NCBI GenBank assembly: GCA_947495795.1
Contig: CANMAI010000003.1
Location: 62,001-126,000, forward strand
Direction of reading: 5' to 3'
Origin: an uncultured Paracoccaceae bacterium
GTDB taxonomy: Bacteria; Pseudomonadota; Alphaproteobacteria; Rhodobacterales; Rhodobacteraceae
DNA: 64,000 nt
Within the stretch, counting starts at the first letter, position 1. Each line of letters begins with the position of its first letter. The notes under the pieces were generated by a model. The model worked only from the letters and a program-made list of their open reading frames with translations. It searched no databases and was not told where the DNA came from. Below are positions 17,498-28,155 of this stretch, one piece after another. The translations under genes were made by a program, and so were the position numbers.

Positions 17498-19144
17498 TCA
17501 AACCAAGCGCGATTGTTCCACAGCCGCCCTCACAAAATCGGCAAAGAGCGGATGCGGCGCAAAGGGCTTCGATTTCAGTTCAGGGTGAAACTGCACACCG
17601 ATAAACCACGGATGGTCCTCCACCTCCACGATCTCGGGCAGCCGCCCATCGGGTGACATGCCGCTGAACTTCAGCCCCAGGGCCTCAAGCTTGTCGCGAT
17701 ACTTGATATCCACCTCGTAGCGATGCCGATGCCGCTCGGAAATCGAGGTGCCACCGTAGATATCGGCCACCGCACTGCCGCTTTTCAGCACGGCATCATA
17801 GGCCCCCAGTCGCATCGTCCCGCCCTTGTCATCATCTGCATCCCGCTGAATGGTCCGGTTGCCCTCCACCCACTCCTTCAGATGATAGACCACCGGTTCG
17901 AACCGCTTGCGCCCTGCCTCCTGATCGAACTCCTCTGATCCGGCCGTCTCCACCCCAAGCAGGTTTCGCGCGGCCTCAATCACGGCCATCTGCATGCCGA
18001 GGCAGATCCCGAGATAGGGGATCTTTCGCTCCCGCGCGAACTGCGCTGCCTTTATCTTGCCTTCCGTCCCGCGCTCGCCAAAACCGCCGGGCACGAGGAT
18101 GGCGTTGTACCCTTCCAGCAAAGGGGCCACATCGTCTTCCCGATCAAATATCTCCGCATCAATCCACTCGGCCCGCACGCGCACCCGGTTGTGCATGCCG
18201 CCATGCGTCAGCGCCTCGGCGATGGATTTATAGGCATCTTCCAGCTGCGTATACTTGCCCACAATCGCGACCCGGACCTCGCCATCTGGGTTATAAACGC
18301 GGTCCGCCACATCCTTCCACTTCTCCAGATTGGGTTGCGGGGCAGGGGAGATGCCGAACGCATCCAGCACCGCCTGATCCAGCCCTTCGCGGTGATAGAC
18401 CAGAGGCGCCTCATAAATGCTCTTCAGGTCCTGCGCCGCAATCACGCTGTCCTTGCGCACATTGCAGAACAGTGCCAGCTTCTCCCGTTCCTTCTCCGGT
18501 ATGGCGCCCTCTGAACGGCACACCAGAACGTCCGGGGCCAGCCCGATGGAACGCAGTTCCTTTACGGAGTGCTGGGTGGGCTTCGTCTTCAACTCGCCAG
18601 ACGCCTTGATGAAAGGCAAGAGTGTCAGATGCATGAAAATGCATTGCCCACGCGGCTTGTCCTGCGCGAATTGCCGGATCGCCTCAAAGAACGGCAGCCC
18701 TTCGATATCGCCCACCGTGCCGCCGATCTCACAGAGCATGAAGTCAACTTCATCCTCTCCGATAGCGATGAAATCCTTGATCTCATTGGTCACATGAGGG
18801 ATCACCTGAATGGTTTTACCAAGGTAATCGCCGCGCCGTTCCTTCTCCAGAACAGTGGAGTAGATCCGCCCGGAACTCACGCTGTCCGTCTTCCGCGCCG
18901 CAACGCCGGTGAATCGTTCGTAATGACCAAGGTCAAGATCCGTCTCCGCGCCGTCATCAGTCACGAAGACCTCACCGTGTTCAAACGGACTCATCGTACC
19001 GGGATCGACGTTCAGATAAGGGTCAAGTTTGCGCAACCGCACCGAATACCCCCTTGCCTGCAACAGCGCACCCAAAGCCGCCGATGCCAGACCCTTCCCA
19101 AGGGAAGACACCACACCACCGGTGATAAAAACGAACCTTGCCAT
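17498..19144 (-). CDS. pyrG: CTP synthase
   Basis: Makes CTP from UTP, ATP and glutamine, 548 residues, full length. The synthase domain starts [15 protein letters not shown] and contains [14 protein letters not shown]. The C-terminal glutamine amidotransferase domain has [10 protein letters not shown] (nucleophilic Cys) and [10 protein letters not shown] (His-Glu). The ATG has GGGAGCA upstream. It follows secG on the same strand with a 166-base gap, a common alphaproteobacterial order. Confidence 0.98.
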   Translation of the reverse strand: MARFVFITGGVVSSLGKGLASAALGALLQARGYSVRLRKLDPYLNVDPGTMSPFEHGEVFVTDDGAETDLDLGHYERFTGVAARKTDSVSSGRIYSTVLEKERRGDYLGKTIQVIPHVTNEIKDFIAIGEDEVDFMLCEIGGTVGDIEGLPFFEAIRQFAQDKPRGQCIFMHLTLLPFIKASGELKTKPTQHSVKELRSIGLAPDVLVCRSEGAIPEKEREKLALFCNVRKDSVIAAQDLKSIYEAPLVYHREGLDQAVLDAFGISPAPQPNLEKWKDVADRVYNPDGEVRVAIVGKYTQLEDAYKSIAEALTHGGMHNRVRVRAEWIDAEIFDREDDVAPLLEGYNAILVPGGFGERGTEGKIKAAQFARERKIPYLGICLGMQMAVIEAARNLLGVETAGSEEFDQEAGRKRFEPVVYHLKEWVEGNRTIQRDADDDKGGTMRLGAYDAVLKSGSAVADIYGGTSISERHRHRYEVDIKYRDKLEALGLKFSGMSPDGRLPEIVEVEDHPWFIGVQFHPELKSKPFAPHPLFADFVRAAVEQSRLV

Positions 19145-19310
19145 GATTGCTGCTCCCGCGGCGGAAATTGGATCACAGGGGCGTAACGCAAATGCCTGCC
19201 CACGGGATTTAAGGATAGTCGGATTCGGGCGCTCACTTCAAGAGCGCAACCGCAATATCATGTGGATTGCCGCAAAAGACCAACCAGTGGTTGCCCTAAC
19301 GGCACCGGTA

Positions 19311-19670
19311 TTACTCCGCAGCAGGCGGCGGGGTCGGCGCGTCTGTCGGGCTCGGCGGCAGAAGATTGTCGCCAAGTGCGGGCGGCAAAAGCGCATCGCC
19401 ACTGTCGTCTTGCTCCAGCGTGACACCATCAATGACCGAGCGACCGGAAGAGTTGCTCGCCGCGATCCATGTCAGCGCAAGACTGGTGCAGAGAAAGCCG
19501 ATCGCAAGGATCCAAGTCAGCTTGGCCACGGGAGAGGTCGGCGGACGCGACGACCCGGCACCACCGCCACCACCGATGCCAAGGCCGCCCCCTTCGCTCC
19601 GCTGCAACAGAACGGAAAGAATGAGTGACAGTGCCAAAAGCAGATGCACGGTGAGAACGATATTTTCCAT
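19311..19670 (-). CDS. secG: Preprotein translocase subunit SecG
   Basis: Small inner-membrane partner of SecYE, 119 residues. Two hydrophobic helices (about 5-22 and 48-68) flank the conserved QRSEGGGLGIGGGGG loop. The C-terminal tail is long and rich in proline and acidic residues, as often seen in alphaproteobacteria. GAGGAAA lies upstream of the ATG. pyrG follows downstream. Confidence 0.95.
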   Translation of the reverse strand: MENIVLTVHLLLALSLILSVLLQRSEGGGLGIGGGGGAGSSRPPTSPVAKLTWILAIGFLCTSLALTWIAASNSSGRSVIDGVTLEQDDSGDALLPPALGDNLLPPSPTDAPTPPPAAE

Positions 19671-19734
19671 CGGTGGCCTTTTTCCTCGACTGGCGTGCTG
19701 TCTACCGGCTCACTTATGGATTGTCGATGCCAAA

Positions 19735-20898
19735 TCAACCGCTCCGGCCAACCCGAGTTCCGGCCCAAAGATGAACGAGCGCGAAAGCCGCGAAGAGGCC
19801 GGCTGATATCCCCAGCATGCCTATCCCGAACGCCTCAATCACAACCCCGCCGTAAGCCGAACCAAGCGCTGCTCCAATGTAAATGGCCGCAGCATTCAAC
19901 GCCAGAACCACCGCCTGCCCATCGGGGCTGGCGGTCAGCAGCCGCATCTGCTGAGGCGCCATGAAAGACCACCCGGTAACAGACCATGCAAACGCCAGTG
20001 CCAGCACCAGGCCGTTCGCCATCGGCAGCAGCGAGAAGAGCGGCAACAGCACGCATTGCCCCGCCGTCAGCAGAAAGAGGGTGCGCACCGGGCCAATCCG
20101 ATCCCCCAGCCAGCCCCCTACAAGGTTGCCCGCCACGGCCCCGAGCCCCGCGATCACCAGCACCAGCGTAATGCCGTTGCGCCCGTAGCCCATTGTCTGC
20201 GTGAGAAGGGGGGCGAGATAGGTGAAGATCACATAGATCGAGCCAAGAAAGCTCGCCGTGAAAAGCACCTGCAGCATCACCCGCCAGTCCGCCAGTACCC
20301 CCCCAAGGGCGGCAAGGCTGGTGGGCTGGAATTTCAGCCCACGCGGCACATATCGCGAAATTCCCCAGATGCAGGGCAGGGCGAGCAGCACTACAACACC
20401 AAGGCTTGCCTGCCAGCCGATCTGATAGGCGATGAAGCTGCCCATTGGCACGCCCAGCACCTGCGCCAAAGTCAGCCCGAAAAAGACCTGCGCCAGTGCC
20501 TTGCCGCGCCCCTCATCCGGGCTGGTGGCGGCCACCACGGCTGCACAAGTGGGTGTAAACACGCCAGCACCCGCCGCCGCCAGCACCCGCGCTGCAAAGA
20601 GTACTTCGATGCTGGGCGAGAGGGCGGAAAGAAGGGCCGCGAGGGCAAAGAGCGTCAGCGAGAACAAAAGCACGCGCCGCCGCCCGAACGCACCCGTCAA
20701 CGCCACGAGCAAGGGGGAGAGAACGGCATAGCTCAGCGCATAGACGGTCATCACCATGCCCGCCTCGGCATCGCTCACGCCAAAATCTGCAGCCAAAGGC
20801 ACCAGAATGCCGATCACCACAAACGCGCCCATTCCAACGATAAAATTGCCTGCCGAGAGAACTCCGATCAGAAATCGCCGCTCCCTCGCGCTCAGCAC
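19735..20898 (-). CDS. MFS exporter, AraJ-like
   Basis: Major facilitator protein, 387 residues, twelve hydrophobic segments. The cytoplasmic loop-2 motif appears as GAFGRRRVLLFS and the loop-8 equivalent as GGWLGDRIGPVRT. It resembles arabinose-efflux/drug exporter permeases (DHA1 type). Substrate unknown. It starts only four bases from the stop of the upstream small membrane protein, so the two are probably co-transcribed. Confidence 0.8.
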   Translation of the reverse strand: MLSARERRFLIGVLSAGNFIVGMGAFVVIGILVPLAADFGVSDAEAGMVMTVYALSYAVLSPLLVALTGAFGRRRVLLFSLTLFALAALLSALSPSIEVLFAARVLAAAGAGVFTPTCAAVVAATSPDEGRGKALAQVFFGLTLAQVLGVPMGSFIAYQIGWQASLGVVVLLALPCIWGISRYVPRGLKFQPTSLAALGGVLADWRVMLQVLFTASFLGSIYVIFTYLAPLLTQTMGYGRNGITLVLVIAGLGAVAGNLVGGWLGDRIGPVRTLFLLTAGQCVLLPLFSLLPMANGLVLALAFAWSVTGWSFMAPQQMRLLTASPDGQAVVLALNAAAIYIGAALGSAYGGVVIEAFGIGMLGISAGLFAAFALVHLWAGTRVGRSG

Positions 20899-20901
20899 GC
20901 G

Positions 20902-21300
20902 CTATTCCTCAACATCATCCACATCCAGTTGTCCCGAAAGCGAACGCCGGATGATCGACCAGCTCAGCCCCACGCCAAGCACGAAGGAAAGCGCGATCAG
21001 CCCGATCCATGTCAGCGCTCCGGGGTTTTCCAGGCTGATGATCCCAAAATCGAACAAAACCCACAGGAAGGCACCCACCAATGCTGCCACCAGCACAATC
21101 CCCAGCCCGCCGATGGAGCGGAATGTGGCGCGCAGAAAGATCACATAGCCAACCAAAAGGATCATCCCCAACAGAATGATCATGGGCAGGGAGGCCGTGC
21201 CTTCCGTCGCCCAACGCACATAGTTCAGGCTGGTGGGGTTGAATGTCACCAACACGAGTAGAAGTGCGGCAAGCCAGCGAAGCAAAAAGGAAACAAGCAT
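20902..21300 (-). CDS. Small inner-membrane protein, DUF6524-like
   Basis: A 132-residue protein with four hydrophobic helices, a NPTSLNYVRW motif after the first, and an acidic C-terminal tail. It looks like the roseobacter family catalogued as DUF6524, an attribution from memory. No enzymatic motif is seen. It is followed after four bases by the MFS exporter. Confidence 0.65.
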   Translation of the reverse strand: MLVSFLLRWLAALLLVLVTFNPTSLNYVRWATEGTASLPMIILLGMILLVGYVIFLRATFRSIGGLGIVLVAALVGAFLWVLFDFGIISLENPGALTWIGLIALSFVLGVGLSWSIIRRSLSGQLDVDDVEE

Positions 21301-21440
21301 TCAGGAACTCCCTGTCCGGTTTCCCTCGTTCTAGCCCCGCTTCATCCAAATCGCCAGCGCTCGCTGAAAGAGCACTGAAGCCGGAGAACACTCCGCTGGG
21401 AGGAACTCTCAATCCCGGAGTTGAAGATGCCTGCTCAAAA

Positions 21441-21466
21441 AAATGGCGCTCCTCAAAGCGCCATTT
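21441..21466 (-). terminator. Rho-independent terminator downstream of ilvC
   Basis: A perfect 10-bp stem (21441-21450 with 21457-21466, loop of 6) lies about 55 bases past the ilvC stop. On the minus strand it runs into seven consecutive T residues. A textbook intrinsic terminator. Confidence 0.9.
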
Positions 21467-21519
21467 CCGTTTCGGGTTACAAATCCGCTGCAAGCATATT
21501 ATGCCTGCTGCGGATCACC

Positions 21520-22602
<1,083 letters not shown>

Positions 22603-22669
22603 TCAGATTGCGCTTTTGCCGGGAATGGTGGAAAAGGTATTCGCAAGTGTTCCATTTGGCGCAAAAATC

Positions 22670-23128
22670 ATGCAAATCGACGATACAGATCGCAGGCTCC
22701 TTCGTCTCCTCCAGGCCGACGCCACACTTGCCAAGGCAGAGCTGGCAGACGCCGCGGGCCTTTCCGCAGGAGCCGCATGGCGGCGGGTGGAAAAACTGGA
22801 AGCCGCAGGCGTTATCACGGGCCGCACAGCCACGATAGATCCGCGCGCTCTCGGTTTCGAAGTGCAGGTCTTCCTGCGTATTTCACTCGATAAAACCGCC
22901 AGCAATGCGTTTGATGCCTTCATCGCAGAAGCCCGCAAAATCCCCTATGTCCAGGCGATCCAGACGCTTCTCGGCCGCGTCGATATCCGGATGGACGTGC
23001 TGGCACGCGACCTCAACCACTATCAGGAGATCTACAAGAGCCATATCCTCAACCTCCCCCATATCGCAGATATCGAGGCCCTCATGCTCGTCTCCGAACT
23101 CAAGAACACAGAGGCCGTGCCGATATGA
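22670..23128 (+). CDS. Lrp/AsnC-family regulator (first of a pair)
   Basis: A 152-residue regulator. The N-terminal AsnC-type helix-turn-helix covers about residues 2-60 (ADAAGLSAGAAWRRVEKLEAAGVITG) and the C-terminal RAM effector domain about 68-145. Family members sense amino acids and form octamers. The ATG at 22670 begins with the canonical DDTDRRLLRLLQ stretch. It is divergent from ilvC, so branched-chain amino acid sensing is likely, but this is inference. The last four bases overlap the second Lrp gene (ATGA). Confidence 0.88.
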   Translation: MQIDDTDRRLLRLLQADATLAKAELADAAGLSAGAAWRRVEKLEAAGVITGRTATIDPRALGFEVQVFLRISLDKTASNAFDAFIAEARKIPYVQAIQTLLGRVDIRMDVLARDLNHYQEIYKSHILNLPHIADIEALMLVSELKNTEAVPI

Positions 23129-23580
23129 CTGATCTTGACGATACGGACCGCGCAATTCTCCGCACGCTCCTCGCCGATGGGTCTCTCTCCGCCAAGGCCG
23201 TGGGGGAGGCCACCGGATTATCCCAGCCCGCCGCGTGGCGTCGTATCAAACGGCTGGAAGACGAAGGTATAATCACGGGCCGCCAGATCACGCTAAATGC
23301 CGAAGCACTCGGCTATACGGTCACCGTCTTTCTCGGCGTCAAACTCTCCGGCAAGGGCCGCGTGTCCCTCACGGATTTTGAGCGGGCCGTCACCGCCATC
23401 CCCGAAGTTCAGCTCGTCCAGCACGTCCTCGGTGTCTACGATTATCGCCTCAAGGTGATCGCGAAAGATCTCTCGGATTTCGAACGCATCCTCCGCCGCC
23501 GCCTCATGACATTGCCGGGGGTGGGGGAGGTGGAATCCAATGTACTTCTCAGTTCTGAAACCCAACCACCGCCGATCTGA
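23125..23580 (+). CDS. Lrp/AsnC-family regulator (second of a pair)
   Basis: A 151-residue paralogue of the gene before it, with the same arrangement: helix-turn-helix (VGEATGLSQPAAWRRIKRLE), then an RAM domain (about 67-145) with GVYDYRLKVIAKD. Translation is coupled through the ATGA overlap, which suggests hetero-oligomers with the first regulator. Together they probably control ilvC or other amino acid genes. Confidence 0.88.
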   Translation: MTDLDDTDRAILRTLLADGSLSAKAVGEATGLSQPAAWRRIKRLEDEGIITGRQITLNAEALGYTVTVFLGVKLSGKGRVSLTDFERAVTAIPEVQLVQHVLGVYDYRLKVIAKDLSDFERILRRRLMTLPGVGEVESNVLLSSETQPPPI

Positions 23581-23588
23581 ACCACAGA

Positions 23589-23897
23589 TCAATGCCGCAC
23601 CCATGCATCCAAATGTGTGTGCTTAAATCGGTTTCTTTCAACAATCTCTCCATCTTCCAGCATCACCAAATCAAAATGTCGCCGGTATTCCTGACGAAAC
23701 AGCTCAAATAGCTGCCGGAATTCGTTCGCATGCTCCCACTGTAAAAAACACCCGCGGTGAACTCCACTGTCAGAGTAGGGCCAAAGGTGATGGTCCGGAT
23801 CCATTACCAAGGGAGGAAACATTACGTAAGTTCGGTTGCTGTCCAACACATCGCCGCAAATAGTACATTGCGAAGCGCCTTCGATTACTAACGCCAT
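23589..23897 (-). CDS. Small hypothetical protein with a CxxC pair
   Basis: A 102-residue protein I do not recognise. Residues 11-14 read CTIC, and a later HRGC gives a possible Cys/His zinc site. The rest is rich in aromatic and charged residues (FRQLFELFRQEYRRHFD). No signal or membrane segment. It lies 16 bases before the ubiH-like gene on the same strand, but downstream of that gene's promoter direction is unclear. It is more AT-rich than its neighbours. Confidence 0.6.
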   Translation of the reverse strand: MALVIEGASQCTICGDVLDSNRTYVMFPPLVMDPDHHLWPYSDSGVHRGCFLQWEHANEFRQLFELFRQEYRRHFDLVMLEDGEIVERNRFKHTHLDAWVRH

Positions 23898-23913
23898 TTT
23901 TTGATTCGTTGGC

Positions 23914-25113
23914 TCATCCCAGTCCGGCCCGCATGGCCACAGCTTTCAGGGGGCTGCCTGCAAGCATCCGCAACCCGAAATTCCGGAAATCCCGCAATTC
24001 CTGCGCTTCGGCCATCGCCGCCCGGTTCAGCACATCAACGCCCGCGATGCGTGCTGTGATCTCTGCCTGTCGGGTTCTTGCGTAGCGTTCCAGCAGCCCA
24101 TGCGCGCCGATATCCCGCCCTGTGGCTGCGGCCTCGCCCATCAGGTCGCGCAAAACGGCAATATCCTTCAGGCTCATATTCAACCCCTGCGCACCAATGG
24201 GCGGGATCACATGCGCCGCCTCCGCAATCAGCGCAAGGCGTGGCCCGAAAAGCCGCTCTGCCCGCTGAGAGATGATCGGCCAGGCACCAAGACCCGTGGC
24301 CACCCGCAAATGCCCGAGCACGCCGCAGGAACGGGCATTTAGGGCCGCCTCGAAGTCTCCGGGCTCCATTGCAAGAAGTGCATCTGCCTTCGCATTCCGC
24401 TCCATCCACACAACGGAGGAATGGGGCACACCCTCCCGGTCCGGCAAGGGCACCAATGTAAAGGGCCCGCCCGTTCGGTGAATTTCCGTGGAAACGAAAT
24501 CGTGCCGCACACTGTGTGAAACGGCAAAAACCAGCGCCTTCTGCCCATAAGCCACGCGGTTCACGGCAATCCCGGCGGCCTCCCGCAGAAAGCTTTCGCG
24601 CCCATCCGCCGCCACAACAAGCCGGGCCCGCACTTGCCGCCCGTCACTCAACACCACAATCGCCCCGGCCGTGCGGCCCGTATGGCGCGCAACGGAAACG
24701 CCTGTCAGCAAGGTTGCATTGGGTTCGGCCTCCAGATGCGCCACCATCTCGCGGCGCAAAAGCCAGTTGGGCAGGTTCACACCAAAACGTTCCCGCCCGA
24801 GGCCATCCGCCGCAAAATCCTGCACCTGCCGGATCTCGTTCTCGGCACCGCCTGCATCGGCCAGACGCATCACGCGCAAATCAGTGCCGTAGGGCTCCAG
24901 CCTCTCCCAAAGCCCGGCTGCGCGAAACACATCGATGCTCGGCTCCAGAAATGCGGTGCTGCGCAAATCCGCCCCGACATCCGCCTCTGCGATCACCGGT
25001 GCCGAAGGCTCCACGCAGATCACCTGAAAGCCAGCCGCCGCAAAGGCTGCCGTCGCCGTCAGCCCCGCCACGCCGCCACCGGCGACAAGGATATCCGTCT
25101 GCACGTGTTCCAT
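23914..25113 (-). CDS. ubiH: UbiH/UbiF/COQ6-family FAD monooxygenase
   Basis: Ring hydroxylase of ubiquinone biosynthesis, 399 residues. The FAD-binding GxGxxG region is VAGGGVAGLTATAAFAAAG. The second FAD motif is VAADGRES and the third is PPIGAQGLNMSLKDI, characteristic of the UbiH/COQ6 group. Rhodobacteraceae often carry one or two such enzymes, so which ring position it acts on is uncertain. The gene is followed on the same strand by the small CxxC protein. Confidence 0.85.
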   Translation of the reverse strand: MEHVQTDILVAGGGVAGLTATAAFAAAGFQVICVEPSAPVIAEADVGADLRSTAFLEPSIDVFRAAGLWERLEPYGTDLRVMRLADAGGAENEIRQVQDFAADGLGRERFGVNLPNWLLRREMVAHLEAEPNATLLTGVSVARHTGRTAGAIVVLSDGRQVRARLVVAADGRESFLREAAGIAVNRVAYGQKALVFAVSHSVRHDFVSTEIHRTGGPFTLVPLPDREGVPHSSVVWMERNAKADALLAMEPGDFEAALNARSCGVLGHLRVATGLGAWPIISQRAERLFGPRLALIAEAAHVIPPIGAQGLNMSLKDIAVLRDLMGEAAATGRDIGAHGLLERYARTRQAEITARIAGVDVLNRAAMAEAQELRDFRNFGLRMLAGSPLKAVAMRAGLG

Positions 25114-25155
25114 GGAGGAGAGCCTAGGCGTCCAAACGTGTCCGGGCCAGCCCTC

Positions 25156-25797
25156 TCACACCACCCGCGACAGAAAGTCCGTCAGATCTTGCGTTGAATG
25201 ATGGATATGGTCCGCATCCTCATGCGGCCCCACCAGCACGGTTTTCATGCCGAGCCTGTGCGGCACGGCCAGATTGCGGGGATCATCCTCGAACATCGCC
25301 GCCGCACTGGTGCGCAGCTCCGCCCGCGTGAAAACCTTCTCAAACGCGATCCCCGCAGGCTTCGGATGGTAATCCGCATCCTCCACACCAAAATACGCAT
25401 CCATCACACCTGCGAGCCCACGTGCCTCCAGCACGCGCTCGGCATGGGCGCGGGAGCCGTTGGTATACACGATCTTGCGCCCGGGCAGCGCCTGGATCGC
25501 GGCCTTTAGCTCCGGTGCAGGGGCAAGCCCGCTCAGATCGATATCATGCACCATTTCGAGGAAAGGGTCCGGATCCAGCCCGTGCTCTTCCATCAGGCCT
25601 GCCAACGTGGTGCCATGGTTTTTCCAATAGCTGTCCCGCAGATGCGCCGCCTCCCGCGCCGTCACATTCAGCGCGCCCATGATGAAGCCGGACATCTTGT
25701 GCTCAATCTGCGCAAACAGATTGGCTTCAGGCGTATAAAGCGTGTTGTCGAGATCAAAGACCCAGTCTTGAACATGATCGAAAGCGGAGCGTAACAT
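25156..25797 (-). CDS. HAD-superfamily pyrimidine 5'-nucleotidase
   Basis: A 213-residue hydrolase of the SDT1/PPM1-like (HAD IA) group. Motif I is VFDLDNTLY (Asp nucleophile near residue 14). Motif II is VYTNGSRAHAERVL. A conserved Lys is in HPKPAG and motif IV is FEDDPRNL. Relatives dephosphorylate pyrimidine nucleotides. The ATG at 25797 gives the family start; the upstream in-frame extension overlaps the divergent methyltransferase gene and is not real. Divergent from that gene by 45 bases. Confidence 0.85.
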   Translation of the reverse strand: MLRSAFDHVQDWVFDLDNTLYTPEANLFAQIEHKMSGFIMGALNVTAREAAHLRDSYWKNHGTTLAGLMEEHGLDPDPFLEMVHDIDLSGLAPAPELKAAIQALPGRKIVYTNGSRAHAERVLEARGLAGVMDAYFGVEDADYHPKPAGIAFEKVFTRAELRTSAAAMFEDDPRNLAVPHRLGMKTVLVGPHEDADHIHHSTQDLTDFLSRVV

Positions 25798-25842
25798 AAG
25801 CCACGGCCTAGCCCCATTCGCGGCAGGCGGCAAGGGGATCTG

Positions 25843-26658
25843 ATGACAAGCAAGGAAGATTGGCAGGGCCGCGTGGGGCAGGAATGGGCGCGGCAGATGC
25901 CCGCGCTCGAAGCGCTTCTCAAGCCTGCGGGCGATGTCGGGATGGCTGCTTTGGGTGATATCGCGGGTAGAAGCGTGCTGGATCTCGGCTGCGGGGCAGG
26001 GGCCACAACGCGGGCGCTTGCAGCTGCGGGAGGGGTGCCCACCGGCCTCGATATCTCGCCCGATCTTCTGGGCCTCGCTCGAACGGAAGCGCCTGATCTC
26101 ACCTTTGTCGAAGGCGATGCGGCGATCACCACCTTCGATCAGCCCTTCGATGCACTCTTTTCCCGCTGCGGTGCCATGTTTTTCGATGATCCGCCCGCAG
26201 CACTTGCGCATATCCGCACGCAGCTGAAGCCGGATGCAGAGGCGGCTTTCATCGCATGGGCTGCACCCGATCAAAATCTCTGGGCCAGCCTCCCGCTTCA
26301 CGCAGCGGCCCGTATCCTTCCCGAAGCTGGCGCCCCACTAGCAGCGGGGCCGGGCCCGTTTGCTTGGGCCGACCCAACCACCTTCGCTCCCGTTTTCGAG
26401 ACGTCCGGCTGGAATGGCCTCGCGTGGGAGCCATTCTCATCCACAGCCCCGCTTGCCCTTGGCGATGATCCGGACCCAACCGCCCGCGCTGCCGATTTCG
26501 TCCTTCGCATCGGCCCACTCGCCCGCCGCCTCCGCGATCAGCCCTCGGAAGTGCGATCCTGGATCCGCACAGCGCTCAAGGAAACGTTTGCGGAATATCT
26601 TGCAGACGGCGAGGTTCGTGTTCCCATCACGGCCTGGATCATCACGGCCCGCGCCTGA
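25843..26658 (+). CDS. Class I SAM-dependent methyltransferase
   Basis: A 271-residue methyltransferase. Motif I is VLDLGCGAGATTRALAA near residue 45, motif II acidic residue GLDIS, and the post-I region VEGDAAITTF. It is similar to ubiquinone/menaquinone-type or trans-aconitate-type small-molecule methyltransferases, but the substrate is unknown. Divergent from the nucleotidase gene. An A/T-rich hairpin follows about 35 bases past the stop. Confidence 0.8.
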   Translation: MTSKEDWQGRVGQEWARQMPALEALLKPAGDVGMAALGDIAGRSVLDLGCGAGATTRALAAAGGVPTGLDISPDLLGLARTEAPDLTFVEGDAAITTFDQPFDALFSRCGAMFFDDPPAALAHIRTQLKPDAEAAFIAWAAPDQNLWASLPLHAAARILPEAGAPLAAGPGPFAWADPTTFAPVFETSGWNGLAWEPFSSTAPLALGDDPDPTARAADFVLRIGPLARRLRDQPSEVRSWIRTALKETFAEYLADGEVRVPITAWIITARA

Positions 26659-26690
26659 AGCCCGGCAAGCTACAGGGCGGGATTTCCCCC

Positions 26691-26717
26691 AAAAACAAAA
26701 TCTGATTTTGCTTTTTT
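26691..26717 (+). terminator. Weak intrinsic terminator after the methyltransferase
   Basis: An AT-rich hairpin (core 26696-26701 with 26705-26710, extended by A and T runs past a bulged C) is followed by T6 and further T residues. It lies about 40 bases past the methyltransferase stop and just before the GntR gene. Confidence 0.5.
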
Positions 26718-26765
26718 CCTTTTGGATGTAGCAAGATGCACAAACCACCGCGAACAGGATAGCCC

Positions 26766-27407
26766 ATGCCCACCTCCGATCATCCTCACAAGGACGCCTA
26801 CGAGCTCTTGCTCGCGGCCATTGACGCGGGCGAATACCGCCCCGGAGACAGGTTGGTGGAGGCTGATCTGGCGGAGCGTTTCGGCGTTTCCCGCACGCCG
26901 ATCCGCGAAGCGTTTCAGCGGCTCGAGACGCAGGGTGTGCTGGCCCGCGATGGCCGCTCCCTCATCGTGGCGTCTCTCAGCCACAACCAGATGGGCGAGC
27001 TTTACGTGGTTCGGGCAGAGCTTGAGGGCCTTGCTGCGCGCCTTGCCGCCCAACACGCGGCACCAGAGGAGATCAACGTTCTCTACCAGATGATAGAGGA
27101 GGACAGGGCGCTTCTCGGCAACCCCGATGCGCTTTCCCGTGCCAACAAGCGCTTCCACCGTCAGCTTCATCTCGCATCGCACAACCGCTACCTGATCCAG
27201 CAGCTCCAGATGGTCCACCGCGCCATGGCCCTGCTCACCACCACATCCTTTGCTCAGGAAGGCCGCAGCGAAGAGGCTCTGGCAGAGCACACGCGAATTG
27301 TCGATGCGATCGAGGCGCGGGACGGCGAGGTGGCCGATGCCGCGATCCGTGCACATATCTCGCTGGCCTATGAAACCCGGCTGAAGCTGGAGGCCGCGGG
27401 TGCCTGA
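26766..27407 (+). CDS. GntR-family regulator (FCD domain)
   Basis: A 213-residue repressor. The winged helix is at about residues 10-75 (RPGDRLVEADLAERFGVSRTPIREAFQRLE). The C-terminal FCD effector domain spans about 85-205, with HRQLHLASHNRYL and EEALAEHTRIVDAI supplying the conserved metal-binding His pattern. FadR/VanR-type members sense carboxylates. The gene overlaps the next by eight bases, so it is the first gene of an operon with a hydratase and a sulfotransferase-like gene. Confidence 0.88.
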   Translation: MPTSDHPHKDAYELLLAAIDAGEYRPGDRLVEADLAERFGVSRTPIREAFQRLETQGVLARDGRSLIVASLSHNQMGELYVVRAELEGLAARLAAQHAAPEEINVLYQMIEEDRALLGNPDALSRANKRFHRQLHLASHNRYLIQQLQMVHRAMALLTTTSFAQEGRSEEALAEHTRIVDAIEARDGEVADAAIRAHISLAYETRLKLEAAGA

Positions 27408-28155
27408 CGTCGCGGCCCGGCTTGCTGGCGAAATTGCCGCAAAGAGCCCGTTCCGGAACTACCCTGATGAGATCCCCGATCTGGAAACGGCGGCAAACGT
27501 GCAGGATGCCGTAACCACACGGCTTGCAGGCGCACTTGGCGGCTTTGCGGGCTACAAGATCGCATGGAACACAGCCTCGCAGCAGCGGGCCCTTGGCCTG
27601 CCGCATCCCGGGTTTGGCCGCGTTTTCCACGATCAGCTCGCCCGAAACGGCGCGCATTTTCCCGCCGATGGCTTTCACAAGCTGGCTATAGAGCCCGAAA
27701 TCATCGCCCGCATAGGCATGCCCCTTGGCACTGGCGCAACGGAGGCAGAGGCAGAGACGGCAATTGAAGGCTTCCATATCGGGTTCGAGTTGCTGGAGCG
27801 TCGGTCCGTGCCGGACACACCCGATATCCACACCGTCATTGCTGGCAACGTGTTCAATGCGGGCCTCGTGCTTGGCACTACCGCGATTGCGCCGCGAGAA
27901 CTGGCCGCTACGCCTAGCATATCCCGCGTTACGTTGAACAGCGCAGCCATACTCGACAAACCGAATGCAGCGCCCGAGCCGCCCGCGCGCGCTGTTGCCT
28001 TCCTTGCCGATCACTACGGGCGGCGGGGCAAGGCTATGCAGCCCGGCGATCTGGTTCTGTGTGGTGCGCACCTCCCGCCCTATGTGCTGGCACCGGGTAG
28101 CCGCCTCCGCTTCTCCCTCACCGGGTTCGAAGACGTTACGATGAGCTTCGGTTGA
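27400..28155 (+). CDS. 2-keto-4-pentenoate hydratase-like protein (MhpD family)
   Basis: A 251-residue protein of the fumarylacetoacetase/hydratase superfamily. GYKIAWNTASQQRALGLPHP near residues 50-68 and AIEPEIIARIG, with FHIGFELLERR, match the metal-site strands of MhpD-type hydratases. These use a divalent metal to hydrate 2-oxopent-4-enoate or decarboxylate oxo acids. It starts at GTG 27400 inside the GntR gene and its stop overlaps the next start (TGATG). The substrate is unclear because no other aromatic-degradation gene is nearby. Confidence 0.75.
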   Translation: MPDVAARLAGEIAAKSPFRNYPDEIPDLETAANVQDAVTTRLAGALGGFAGYKIAWNTASQQRALGLPHPGFGRVFHDQLARNGAHFPADGFHKLAIEPEIIARIGMPLGTGATEAEAETAIEGFHIGFELLERRSVPDTPDIHTVIAGNVFNAGLVLGTTAIAPRELAATPSISRVTLNSAAILDKPNAAPEPPARAVAFLADHYGRRGKAMQPGDLVLCGAHLPPYVLAPGSRLRFSLTGFEDVTMSFG